16,211 bases of DNA from QHWF01 sp036848175 (GCA_036848175.1 DAIUKO010000161.1:1-16211), one strand, 5' to 3'. Shown: positions 1-7,010, counted from the first letter of the stretch. The notes: generated from the letters alone by a model not told the origin. Program-made: numbers and translations.

Positions 1-48
1 CCTTCGACAAGCTCAGGGTGAGCGAGTCGAAGGACGAGCGTCGAAGGA
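1..48. repeat. REP-like palindromic element, left side cut by the window edge
   Basis: The sequence TTCGACAAGCTCA (3-15) is followed by GGGTGAGC (16-23). A matching left arm, GCTCACCC, would begin before the window; only its last CC is visible. CCTTCGAC (1-8) also pairs perfectly with GTCGAAGG (26-33), and a further TCGAAGG copy lies at 42-48. The same loop, with a different but complementary stem, recurs at 5243-5271, so this is a dispersed family. Such elements are usually non-autonomous repeats between genes; nothing here shows its mobility mechanism. Confidence 0.7.
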
Positions 49-73
49 TCGGCCCCGGGGCGGACACGCGGGT

Positions 74-124
74 TCCGCTCGCGAGACGGTGGATATCAAG
101 CCCGGCGACCAGGTGCTGACGATC
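74..124 (+). repeat. 51-bp in-frame duplicate of the DUF4097 gene segment at 320-370
   Basis: Positions 74-124 match 320-370, exactly 246 bp (82 codons) downstream, with about three differences in 51 bases. Both copies read (A/D)RETVDIKPGDQVLTI in the same frame. Two of the differences are synonymous (CGC/CGT and GTG/GTA). The frame stays open back to the window edge, so this could be the remnant of an upstream paralog or of a partial tandem duplication. The better-supported start of the downstream gene (164) leaves this copy untranslated. Confidence 0.75.
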
Positions 125-163
125 CCGACGACCGAATCGGAATTGGAACGACGAAGGACCAAT

Positions 164-1369
164 ATGCTGGCAGCGATTATTTTCACGATGGGCGTCATCA
201 CGCCCATGGACCAGACCGTCAACGTGACCAAGGGCACGAAGCTCGACGTCAGCAACTTCGCCGGCGACGTCAGCGTGAAGACGTGGGACCGCGATGCGGT
301 TCGCGTCCAGGTCACGATCTCCGATCGTGAGACGGTAGATATCAAGCCCGGCGACCAGGTGCTGACGATCCGGTCGCGTTCGGTGCGCGGCGGACGGCCG
401 CGCTCGCTCGACTACGCCATCACTATGCCGAAATGGATGGCGATCAACGTCAACGGCACGTACGTCGACGCCAATCTCGATGGCGTCGGCGCGGACGTGA
501 CCGTCGAGACGACCAACGGCGACATCAAGGTCGTCGGCGGATCCGGATTCGTGTCGCTGAAATCGGTGCAGGGCGAGATCACGCTCGAGAAGGCCAAGGG
601 GCGCATCGAGGTCCGCGCCGTCAACGAAGGCATTCACCTCGCCGACGTCAGCGGCGATCTGTCCGCCGAATCCACCAACGGCAGCATCATCCTCGATCGC
701 ATCGACTCGGCGAACGTGGATCTCTATTCCGTCAACGGCAACATCTCCTACGACGGCCCGATCAAGGACAAAGGCCTCTACCGCCTGACGACCCATAACG
801 GGCTGATCGCGGTCGGCGTGCCCGAGCGGGTCAACGCCGTTCTTCGCGTCCGCACCTACAACGGCAGCTTCCGATCCACCTTCCCGGTGAAGACCGACGA
901 CGAGAATCAGCGCAAGCGCTTCACCGTGACGCTCGGCAACGGGAGCGCGCACATGGAGCTCGAGTCGTTCGGCGGAACGATCGCGCTGCGCCGGCCGGGC
1001 GAGCCGCGGCCGGAGACGGAGCGACGGCGTCAACGCGAGCGCGAGCGCGACAAGGACAAGGGGGCACACTTCCATCTCGATCACGACATCGAGTCGATCA
1101 TCCCGACCATCGACGTCCAGCCGGAGATCGATGTCGCCGTCGCCGAGGCGATGCGCGACGCGCAACCGGAGATCGAGCGCGCCATCGAGGAGTCGATGCG
1201 CGAGCTCGAGCACATGCAGCCGGAGATCGAGCAGGCGATCGAAGAATCGATGCGCGAGCTCGAGCACGCGTTCCCGATGCCGCGCCCGATGCCGCACATC
1301 CAGATGCCGCAAATCCGTCCCTGGCCACAGGTCAACCCGTGGCCGCACGTTCAGCCAAGAATCTGGTAG
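164..1369 (+). CDS. Secreted DUF4097-like beta-helical protein with acidic helical repeats and a Pro/Trp-rich tail
   Basis: The 401-residue product starts at ATG 164, chosen because GAAGGA lies about 6 nt upstream and a short hydrophobic export segment (MLAAIIFTMGVITP) follows. A GTG at 89 in the same open frame would add 25 residues, including the duplicated fragment, and is less likely. Residues about 20-270 show short beta-strand repeats with recurring NG turns (TTNGDIKV, STNGSIIL, SVNGNISY, THNGLIAV, TYNGSF), typical of DUF4097 putative adhesin-type folds. A charged stretch rich in Arg, Glu, Asp and Lys follows (about 286-305). Two near-identical 18-residue helical units then occupy 334-369, and the tail is rich in Met, Pro and Trp. 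The family has no established biochemical role; a cell-envelope location is inferred. The stop overlaps the convergent folK by 19 bp. Confidence 0.8.
   Translation: MLAAIIFTMGVITPMDQTVNVTKGTKLDVSNFAGDVSVKTWDRDAVRVQVTISDRETVDIKPGDQVLTIRSRSVRGGRPRSLDYAITMPKWMAINVNGTYVDANLDGVGADVTVETTNGDIKVVGGSGFVSLKSVQGEITLEKAKGRIEVRAVNEGIHLADVSGDLSAESTNGSIILDRIDSANVDLYSVNGNISYDGPIKDKGLYRLTTHNGLIAVGVPERVNAVLRVRTYNGSFRSTFPVKTDDENQRKRFTVTLGNGSAHMELESFGGTIALRRPGEPRPETERRRQRERERDKDKGAHFHLDHDIESIIPTIDVQPEIDVAVAEAMRDAQPEIERAIEESMRELEHMQPEIEQAIEESMRELEHAFPMPRPMPHIQMPQIRPWPQVNPWPHVQPRIW
1163..1270 (+). repeat. Two tandem 54-bp coding repeats
   Basis: Units at 1163-1216 and 1217-1270 each encode QPEIE(R/Q)AIEESMRELEH plus one residue. 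A degenerate partial unit (QPEIDVAVAEAMRDA) precedes them. The encoded segment is strongly acidic and predicted helical. Most differences between units are at third codon positions, so the duplication is not brand new and the amino-acid pattern has been kept. Confidence 0.85.
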
Positions 1370-1815
1370 AGATCGCGCACGCTCAGTTTCGTGACCGGAT
1401 CGACGAGGTCCGGCGCAATCTCCGCGAGCGGTTCGAGCACGAATCGACGCTCGCGGAAGCGTGGATGCGGGACGATCAGGTTGGGTTCGTCGATCACGGC
1501 ATCGCCGAACAGAATCAGATCGAGATCGAGCGTCCGCGGCGCATTCACGAACGGACGCTGCCGGCCGCGCTCCCGCTCGATGTCAAGCAGCGTCGTGAGC
1601 ACCGTGTGCGCTGACTGGGTGGTCTCCCCTACTGCCGCGGCGTTGAGAAACAGCGGTTGAGGCCCCGGCACGGCGACGGGTTCAGTCTCGTAGTAGCGCG
1701 AGACTGCGAGGTTGTCGAGCAAGCTCCGAAGGCGGGACGCGGCGAACTCGAGATGGGCGCGTCGATCCCCGACGTTCGAACCAAGGGCGACGGCGCAGCG
1801 GACTATTCGATCCAA
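1351..1815 (-). CDS. folK: 2-amino-4-hydroxy-6-hydroxymethyldihydropteridine pyrophosphokinase (HPPK)
   Basis: FolK transfers pyrophosphate from ATP to 6-hydroxymethyl-7,8-dihydropterin, the step before dihydropteroate synthase in cytoplasmic folate synthesis. The 154-residue product is the usual family length. The N-terminal ALGSNVGDR (residues 10-18) is typical, and the HPPK signature PRTLDLDLILFG (93-104) carries the two Mg-binding Asp residues (97, 99). PHPRF (116-120) and the Arg residues after it form the usual nucleotide-side segment. No ATG or GTG lies near the conserved N-terminus, so TTG at 1815 is taken as the start. It overlaps the stop of the preceding gene by 13 bp, which suggests translational coupling. 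The 3' end overlaps the convergent DUF4097 gene. Confidence 0.93.
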   Translation of the reverse strand: MDRIVRCAVALGSNVGDRRAHLEFAASRLRSLLDNLAVSRYYETEPVAVPGPQPLFLNAAAVGETTQSAHTVLTTLLDIERERGRQRPFVNAPRTLDLDLILFGDAVIDEPNLIVPHPRFRERRFVLEPLAEIAPDLVDPVTKLSVRDLYQILG

Positions 1816-2288
1816 CGCTCCGGCAGCACCTGACCGCTGGCGGGCTCGAGCACGTCCGCGCGCCGCCCCAGCAGATCGGTGCGGCCGGCGAGCGCCTGCT
1901 CGAAGAAGCGCTTCGCCTCGAGCACCTCGCCGAGGATGACGCGCAGCATCTTCGCGTGACGGACGTGGGTCATCGCGTCGACGCGCGGACGCCAGCGATC
2001 GACGAACGCCTGCGCGTCGCGCGCGTCTTCTTCGATGGCGGCCTGCGTCGCCCGTGCGCCTTTTCCGACAATCGTCCGGCCGCCGTTGCCGAGGTCCTGT
2101 ACGGCGCCGCCGAGCTCTTCGATCGCCTTCGCGATCCACGAGAGCTGTGTCTCTTCCCGGTTGATGATGTATTGATAAGTATTGTTGGCGTCGTATTGCG
2201 GAACGACACGGGCAGCGGCCGCGTGCCGCAGCATCATGGCGAGCTTGTCGCGGTAGCACTCCTGCAGCAGCGCGACGAGATCGCTCAC
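1803..2288 (-). CDS. Unnamed all-helical protein, possibly ferritin-like
   Basis: A 161-residue product is predicted from GTG at 2288, whose TG is shared with the TGA stop of the dksA-like gene (GTGA overlap). This start gives MSDLVALLQECYRDKLAMMLRHAA; a start 14 codons further upstream would overlap the dksA-like gene more deeply. The protein looks like a four-helix bundle: long amphipathic helices carry Glu pairs (NREETQLSW, around residue 47) and a late His/Glu helix (HVRHAKMLRVILGEVLEAKRFFEQAL). This resembles ferritin-like domains, but the canonical ExxH metal ligands are not clear, so metal binding is unproven. Placement between a DksA-type protein and folK suggests a housekeeping or stress role; no function is assigned. 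Confidence 0.75.
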   Translation of the reverse strand: MSDLVALLQECYRDKLAMMLRHAAAARVVPQYDANNTYQYIINREETQLSWIAKAIEELGGAVQDLGNGGRTIVGKGARATQAAIEEDARDAQAFVDRWRPRVDAMTHVRHAKMLRVILGEVLEAKRFFEQALAGRTDLLGRRADVLEPASGQVLPERWIE

Positions 2289-2623
2289 GAACCCTGCTTT
2301 TCCTTGCAGGTGATGCAGACGCGGGTCCACGGGATCGCTTTCAGGCGCGCTTCGGCAATCGGCTCACCACAGTCGCGGCAGATGCCGTAGGTCCCTTTCT
2401 CGATGCGCCACAGCGCTTCTTCGATGGCCTGCAGGATCTTGGCGTCGGTCTGCTTCAGCTTCAACTGAATGTGCACTTCGTTGTTGCCGCTGGCCTGATC
2501 CGCCATGTCGCCCTGACGCGTGTTGTTCTCCATCGACGCCTGCAGCGGCTTGATGCCGCCGGCACCGAGTATCTCGCCGCGTTTCTTGAGCAGCGCGTCC
2601 TTGTGTGCGTTTATCTGGTCCAT
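2285..2623 (-). CDS. DksA/TraR-family C4 zinc-finger transcription factor
   Basis: DksA/TraR proteins enter the RNA polymerase secondary channel and adjust initiation, often with ppGpp. The 112-residue product has a predicted N-terminal coiled coil. DMADQA (39-44) fits the DxxDxA tip motif needed for DksA activity. Four zinc ligands follow (C82-x2-C85-x17-C103-x2-C106), inside ICRDCGEPI and RVCITCKE. It is shorter than E. coli DksA (151 residues), closer to the many short DksA-like proteins of other phyla. ATG at 2623 is preceded by AGGATT about 5 nt upstream, a usable ribosome binding site. It heads a three-gene overlapping unit with the helical protein and folK. Confidence 0.92.
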   Translation of the reverse strand: MDQINAHKDALLKKRGEILGAGGIKPLQASMENNTRQGDMADQASGNNEVHIQLKLKQTDAKILQAIEEALWRIEKGTYGICRDCGEPIAEARLKAIPWTRVCITCKEKQGS

Positions 2624-2651
2624 GGTAATCCTGAATCATAGCACTTACGAA

Positions 2652-2670
2652 TAAACGGCGAAATACGCCG
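2652..2670 (-). terminator. Weak possible terminator after the tesA-ybbA-ybbP unit
   Basis: On the minus strand CGGCG-TATTT-CGCCG is followed by TTTAT, about 20 nt after the ybbP stop. The stem is only 5 bp and the T tract is interrupted, so termination would be weak. It lies in the 65-bp gap before the dksA-like gene, which also holds a TATGAT hexamer (2640-2635) that could serve dksA. No convincing -35 box accompanies it. Confidence 0.3.
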
Positions 2671-2688
2671 GAACCTCCGCGAAACACG

Positions 2689-5229
2689 TCATTCCGCGCG
2701 CAGCGTCGCGAGCGGTTTGTGCCTGAGCACGTCGAGACTCGACACGACGCCGATCGCGGCGACGAGCAGTGCGGTGAGTACGACGCCGGCGACGTGCTCC
2801 GTGATGAAGATCTTCCACGGAATCTCGAGCGCGTATTTGCTGACCCCCCAGGTGAGGCCGATCGCGCCCACTGACCCGATCACGCCGGCCAGCGATCCGA
2901 GGACGCCGTACTCGAACAGCAGCATGCGGGCGATTGTCCGCGTGTTGGCGCCGAGAGTCTTGAAGACCGCCGCCTCGTAGACGCGCTGGAACTTCGTCAT
3001 CGCCACGGCGCCGACGAGGATCAGCACGCCGCTGAACAGGACGAGTCCGCCGACGATGGTGATCGCGAGCGTGACCTTCGACATGACGTCGCGGATTCGC
3101 TCCAGCACGTCCCGAAAATCGATCACCGAGACGTTGGGAAACCGTTCGACGAGATCGTGCTGAAAGCGGGCGCGCGCCGCCGCGTCGGGCGGCCCCTTGA
3201 GCGGCGAGACATAGGTCTGCGGCGCTTGATCGAGCGAGCCCGGCCGGAACACGAAGACGAAGCCGCCGTTGCGCGACTCGCGCCACTCGACGTTGCGAAT
3301 GCTGGTGATGCGCGGGCTGACGATGCGGCCGAGGATGTCGAACCGCATCGTGTCGCCGACGTGCAGCCGCGCTCGCTCGGCAATTTGACGCTCGACGGAC
3401 ACTTCCGGCTCGCTCGATGGCGAGTTCCAGAACGCGCCCTCGACGATCTTCTCGTTGGCCTCGAGATGATCCCGATAGGTCAGCGTGAACTCCCGTCCGA
3501 TCGACACGCCTCGCTGCCGCACCTCTTCGGGGCCGTTGAGATTCGTTTCGCGTCCGGCCACACCGACCACCCGGGCGCGCAGCACGGGGATCAACTGGAA
3601 CTGGCCGGCGCCGTGCGCGGCGTCGCCGAGAAATGCGCGGACTCCGTCGGCCTGGTTTCGCTGGATGTCGAGCAGGAACATGTCCGGCGAATCGTCCGAC
3701 GTCTGGATCGAGAACTCGTCGAGCAGGCTCGCCTGCAGCGATCGGATGCCGACGATGAAGAACGCCCCCAGGCCGACGGCGAGCAGGACGACGCGCGTCT
3801 GACTGCCGGGGCGCGAGAGATGGAGCACGGCGTGGCGGAGTGGAAACGACTTCGAGTTCGAGAGCGGCGCGATCAGGGCGACGAGACCTTTGCCCGCGAA
3901 CTGGAGCACGGCCGCGAGCACCGCGAACCCCGCACAGACCACGACGCCGACGCGCAATGACGAAGCCTGCCATGCCGTCACGGCGACGAGCGCCGCCGAC
4001 ACCACCACGAGCGCCGCGATGCCGAGCCAGTCCTGCCGGCGGCGGACGGTTTCGTCGCGCAGCAGCAACGACGGTTTGATGAACCGCACCTGCAGCAGCG
4101 GCACGACCGAGAACAGCAGCGACACGAGGACGCCGATGGCGATGCCTTGCACGGCGGCGCTCCAGCTGACGCCGTAGTGGGCCTCGGTCAGAATCGAGGC
4201 CGCCGAGGACTTGAGCGCGAGCGGGATCGCGCCGACGGCCGCGCGCGCAATCGCGACGCCGAGCAGGCTGCCGGCCAGACCAAGAATCAACACCTGCAGG
4301 ATGTAGACGGCGATGATCTGACCGCTCCGCGCACCGACGCACTTCAAAACGGCGATGCTGCGGATCTTCTGCAGAATGAACACGCGCGTGACGCTGGAGA
4401 CCGCCACGCCGCCGAGGATGACGATGACCAGGCCGACCAGGCTCAGGTAGTCCTCCGCGCGGGCGAAGTCGCGCCCGATTTGATCTTCCCGCGATCGATA
4501 CGAGCGCGCGTTGATGAAGTCCTGCCGCAGATCGCGCCGCAGCGCCTCCATCAACGGCGCGACCTTGTCCTCCGGGACGCGTACGAACATCAGCCGCTGC
4601 GCGCGGCTGCCGAACCCGAGCAGTCCCGTCGACGGCAGATCCGCGGCATCGATGTAGATCCGCGGGCCGAGGCTGAATCCGCCAGGTCCGCCGCCCGGCT
4701 CGCGGGCGATGACGCCGCGGATCGTGAACGTCGTCATGCCGACGGCAATGCGATCGCCGGCGTTGATCTGGAGGGCGGTGAGCAGTTCGGGGCGGACCAG
4801 CGCGCCGTGGTGTTCGAGGAGCGCGTGCGAATACGTCTGCCCGTTCTGCAGCGAGATGTTGCCGTACAACGGATACGCGGCTTGCACGGCGCGCAGCTCG
4901 GCCATCTTCGCGATCGCTCTTGCGTTGTCGGCCGGCCGCACCATCGTCGGCGTCTCGGTCGTTTCGGTTCGCGCGAACGCGCCCGCTTCCGCGAGGTGCG
5001 CGTCGATTTTCTGCCGCGCCTCCTCGGGCCATTCGCGGTTCGTGCTCATCACGACGTCGGCGCCGACCAGCGCCTTCGCCTCGCCGTTCACGCCGTCGCG
5101 GACGCTTTGAATCACCGACCGCAGCGCGACGATCGCGGCGACGCCGACGGCGATGCAGATGAAGAAGAACAGCAGGCGCCGCCACGACGCCCGTGTCTCC
5201 CGAGCCGCCATCCTCAGCACGAACATCAT
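2689..5229 (-). CDS. ybbP: YbbP-like FtsX-family ABC transporter permease
   Basis: The 846-residue inner-membrane protein has the layout of large YbbP-type permeases. A first membrane segment (about 19-37, LLFFFICIAVGVAAIVAL) is followed by an extracytoplasmic MacB-like domain (about 40-250). A first FtsX core of three helices (about 257-380) comes next, then central hydrophobic helices (about 400-500), a second extracytoplasmic domain, and a second FtsX core (about 715-846) ending in RHKPLATLRAE. ATG 5229 overlaps the ybbA stop as ATGA, and GGAGG lies 7 nt upstream. In E. coli the homologous trio is tesA, ybbA and ybbP. Transport or extraction of a membrane lipid or lipoprotein powered by YbbA is the likely role; the substrate cannot be read from the sequence. 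Confidence 0.9.
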   Translation of the reverse strand: MMFVLRMAARETRASWRRLLFFFICIAVGVAAIVALRSVIQSVRDGVNGEAKALVGADVVMSTNREWPEEARQKIDAHLAEAGAFARTETTETPTMVRPADNARAIAKMAELRAVQAAYPLYGNISLQNGQTYSHALLEHHGALVRPELLTALQINAGDRIAVGMTTFTIRGVIAREPGGGPGGFSLGPRIYIDAADLPSTGLLGFGSRAQRLMFVRVPEDKVAPLMEALRRDLRQDFINARSYRSREDQIGRDFARAEDYLSLVGLVIVILGGVAVSSVTRVFILQKIRSIAVLKCVGARSGQIIAVYILQVLILGLAGSLLGVAIARAAVGAIPLALKSSAASILTEAHYGVSWSAAVQGIAIGVLVSLLFSVVPLLQVRFIKPSLLLRDETVRRRQDWLGIAALVVVSAALVAVTAWQASSLRVGVVVCAGFAVLAAVLQFAGKGLVALIAPLSNSKSFPLRHAVLHLSRPGSQTRVVLLAVGLGAFFIVGIRSLQASLLDEFSIQTSDDSPDMFLLDIQRNQADGVRAFLGDAAHGAGQFQLIPVLRARVVGVAGRETNLNGPEEVRQRGVSIGREFTLTYRDHLEANEKIVEGAFWNSPSSEPEVSVERQIAERARLHVGDTMRFDILGRIVSPRITSIRNVEWRESRNGGFVFVFRPGSLDQAPQTYVSPLKGPPDAAARARFQHDLVERFPNVSVIDFRDVLERIRDVMSKVTLAITIVGGLVLFSGVLILVGAVAMTKFQRVYEAAVFKTLGANTRTIARMLLFEYGVLGSLAGVIGSVGAIGLTWGVSKYALEIPWKIFITEHVAGVVLTALLVAAIGVVSSLDVLRHKPLATLRAE

Positions 5230-5975
5230 CGCCGCGCCTCCGGCTCGTGCTTCGACGAGCTCAGCACGAGCGGATCCGGCATTCGCTCGCCCGGAGCCTG
5301 TCGCAGGGCGCGATCGTGCTCCACCACCCTGCCGTCGCGCAGCACCAGCCGCGCGTCGGCGATGGCGGCCAGTTCCGCGTCGTGCGTGACGAGGATGATC
5401 GTCGTGCCTCGCGACTGGTGAATGTTGCGCAGCAGTTCCAGGATGTGGCGCCCGTTGCTGCTGTCGAGATTTCCCGTCGGCTCGTCGGCGAGGACGATGG
5501 GCGGATCGTTGGCGAGCGCGCGCGCCAGCGCGACGCGCTGCTGTTCGCCGCCCGAGAGCTGCGACGGATAGTGATGCGCGCGTCCGGTCAGTCCGACCTC
5601 TTCGAGCAGCGCCCGCGCGCGCGGCCTGGCATCGGCGGCGCCGGCGATCTCCATCGGCACCGAGACGTTCTCGTACGCCGTCAACGACGGAATCAGGTGA
5701 AAGAACTGGAACACGAATCCGATCTTCTCGCCGCGCAGCCGGGCCAGCGCGTCCTCATCGAGGCGCGTGATGTCGACGCCGTCGACGATCACGTGCCCCG
5801 AGGTCGGGGCGTCGAGTCCGGCAATCAGACCGAGCAGCGTCGACTTGCCGCTGCCCGACGGTCCGACGATGGCCACGAACTGCCCTCGGGGAATCTGAAG
5901 CGTCAGCGGGTGAAGGATGGTGAGCGGTTCGCTGCCGCTCATGACGGTCTTCGAGACCTCGCGCAGCTCGATCAT
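5226..5975 (-). CDS. ybbA: YbbA/LolD-like ABC transporter ATPase
   Basis: The 249-residue protein is a complete nucleotide-binding subunit: Walker A GPSGSGKS (38-45), Q-loop Gln90 in FVFQFFHL, signature LSGGEQQR (140-147), Walker B IVLADEP (160-166), and switch His198 in LVTHDA. It falls in the LolD/MacB/YbbA group that pairs with FtsX-type permeases, here the next gene. ATG 5975 overlaps the tesA stop as ATGA; the frame is open further upstream, but this start gives the standard N-terminus MIELREVSK. The last residues (about 234-247, PDPLVLSSSKHEPE) are encoded by a REP-like palindrome and do not look like family sequence, so the original C-terminus was probably replaced or extended. Confidence 0.92.
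   Translation of the reverse strand: MIELREVSKTVMSGSEPLTILHPLTLQIPRGQFVAIVGPSGSGKSTLLGLIAGLDAPTSGHVIVDGVDITRLDEDALARLRGEKIGFVFQFFHLIPSLTAYENVSVPMEIAGAADARPRARALLEEVGLTGRAHHYPSQLSGGEQQRVALARALANDPPIVLADEPTGNLDSSNGRHILELLRNIHQSRGTTIILVTHDAELAAIADARLVLRDGRVVEHDRALRQAPGERMPDPLVLSSSKHEPEARR
5243..5271. repeat. REP-like palindrome inside the 3' end of ybbA
   Basis: GCTCGTGC (5243-5250) and GCACGAGC (5264-5271) form a perfect 8-bp stem around TTCGACGAGCTCA (5251-5263). The loop differs by one base from the element at position 3, while both stem arms differ together, keeping the pairing. The element lies in the coding sequence of ybbA. On the minus strand it ends directly before the GGAGG that serves ybbP. 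Confidence 0.8.
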
Positions 5976-6691
5976 CGCGACGTTTTGACCACCGGCTTCA
6001 GGACCTTCCAGACGTTGTCGGCGACGATCCGGGCGCCCGTCGCCGATGGATGAATGCCGTCCGCCTGATTCATGCCCTCGAGGCCGGCGACGCCCTCGAG
6101 CAGGAACGGAACGAGCGCGACGTGGTATTCCTTCGCCAGCGCCGGATACACCTGGTGGAACGCGACGAAGTAGTCGCGTCCGTAGTTGGGCGGCGCTTCC
6201 ATCCCGGCGAGAATGACAGTGATACCGCGCGCCTGCGCGCGCGTGATGATGGCCGCCAGATTCTCTTTCAGTTGTTCGGCCGGCAGGCCGCGCAGGGCGT
6301 CGTTGCCGCCGAGCGCCACGATCATCACTCGAACATCGCCTTCGAGCGCCCAGTCGAGCCGCGCCAGACCACCCGCGGAGGTATCGCCTGACACGCCTGC
6401 GTTGACGATGTGATAGTTCAACCCCTCGTTCATCAGACGCTGCTGCAGCAGCGCCGGATACGACTGCCCGACCGGCAAGCCGAGCCCGGCCGTCAGGCTG
6501 TCGCCGAGGATCACGATGCGCGGCCCGGTTCCAGCAGCGGACGTCGCTGAAGCCGCGGCGTTGTCGCCCGGTCGCTGGGGAAATGGCGGGAGCGTCCGCG
6601 ATCCGGCCGCGCCCGCTTCGCGCGAGCCATCGGGCGCGCGGCACGCGGCGGCGGCGATCGCGATTGCGACGGCCAGTCCTCCAACACGCAT
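5972..6691 (-). CDS. tesA: GDSL-family lysophospholipase/thioesterase, predicted lipoprotein
   Basis: The product is a 239-residue SGNH hydrolase like E. coli TesA (thioesterase I / protease I / lysophospholipase L1). Block I GDSLTAG gives the nucleophile Ser65; NAGVSGDTS (97-105) supplies the oxyanion Gly99; GGND (128-131) supplies Asn130; and DGIHP gives Asp211 and His214. A short hydrophobic N-terminus ends in AAAC, so Cys17 may be lipidated, followed by a low-complexity Ala/Gly/Pro linker (about 18-55). That would place the enzyme in the envelope, whereas E. coli TesA is a soluble periplasmic protein. ATG 6691 is preferred to the adjacent GTG 6694 because CATAAT lies exactly 6 nt before it. 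The gene is followed by ybbA and ybbP with ATGA overlaps, as expected for envelope lipid turnover. Confidence 0.9.
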   Translation of the reverse strand: MRVGGLAVAIAIAAAACRAPDGSREAGAAGSRTLPPFPQRPGDNAAASATSAAGTGPRIVILGDSLTAGLGLPVGQSYPALLQQRLMNEGLNYHIVNAGVSGDTSAGGLARLDWALEGDVRVMIVALGGNDALRGLPAEQLKENLAAIITRAQARGITVILAGMEAPPNYGRDYFVAFHQVYPALAKEYHVALVPFLLEGVAGLEGMNQADGIHPSATGARIVADNVWKVLKPVVKTSR

Positions 6692-6697
6692 CACCTC

Positions 6698-6703
6698 ATT
6701 ATG
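6698..6703 (-). promoter_or_regulatory. Candidate -10 box of tesA, leaderless layout
   Basis: CATAAT on the minus strand is followed by six bases (GAGGTG) and then ATG at 6691. GAGG is too close to that ATG to be a normal ribosome binding site. A transcript starting about 7 nt after the hexamer would begin at the start codon. No convincing -35 box was seen. Confidence 0.4.
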
Positions 6704-6729
6704 TTACGTTGCCGCCCCGTACGCCGGTT

Positions 6730-6759
6730 CCCGGCCATCGTCGGCCGATCGGCGCCGGG
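6730..6759. other. GC-rich inverted repeat between the coiled-coil gene and tesA
   Basis: CCCGGC (6730-6735) pairs with GCCGGG (6754-6759), and the loop contains the perfect palindrome GCCGATCGGC (6744-6753). It sits in the 76-bp gap after the coiled-coil gene and before tesA. It could be an intrinsic structure or a protein-binding dyad. There is no T run, so a classical terminator is not supported. Confidence 0.35.
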
Positions 6760-6767
6760 ACGAGGTT

Positions 6768-7010
6768 CTATGTCAATCGCTGAAGCTGATCCTCGAGGGA
6801 GGCAATCGCCTGCGTCAGCATCGCGCGATGCGCAGCGGATCGGGCAGAGATGAGGTCAGCCCTTGCACGGGCCAGCGAGAGCTCGATCGTTTCGCGCTGG
6901 GCTTTCACAGCACGCTCTTCGGGTGTGAGCAATGTCGCGTGATTCTCCTTGACGCGCTCGGCTTCGGCCTGCTGGAACTCGACGTCTTTACTCTCGAATC
7001 CTCGGGCCAT
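6768..7010 (-). CDS. Small coiled-coil protein of unknown function
   Basis: The 80-residue product is almost entirely charged amphipathic helix rich in Ala, Glu, Arg and Gln (for example EFQQAEAERVKENHATLL and a later AIASLEDQLQRL heptad pattern). There is no signal peptide, membrane segment or recognised motif. ATG 7010 is 19 bp from the divergent pgi start and has no clear ribosome binding site; TACAAT lies 8 nt upstream. Codon use matches the neighbours and the frame is intact, so it is probably a real gene. No function is assigned. Confidence 0.65.
   Translation of the reverse strand: MARGFESKDVEFQQAEAERVKENHATLLTPEERAVKAQRETIELSLARARADLISARSAAHRAMLTQAIASLEDQLQRLT

Noticed and set aside
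89..163. GTG start at 89 for the DUF4097 gene
   Set aside because: It would place 25 charged residues before the export segment and has no ribosome binding site; ATG 164 has GAAGGA at proper spacing.
2635..2640. TATGAT as a leaderless-type promoter of the dksA-like gene
   Set aside because: It lies 11 nt before the ATG and would cut into the AGGATT ribosome binding site; the -35 region is also poor, so it is mentioned only as a weak candidate.
2645..5185. An 846-codon open frame on the minus strand overlapping ybbP
   Set aside because: It is an Arg/Ala-rich shadow frame of the real permease, with no domain, no hydrophobic segments and no start context.
4147..5421. A 424-codon plus-strand open frame opposite ybbP and ybbA
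   Set aside because: It runs antisense across two well-supported genes and has shadow-like composition (Arg, Asp, Ala).
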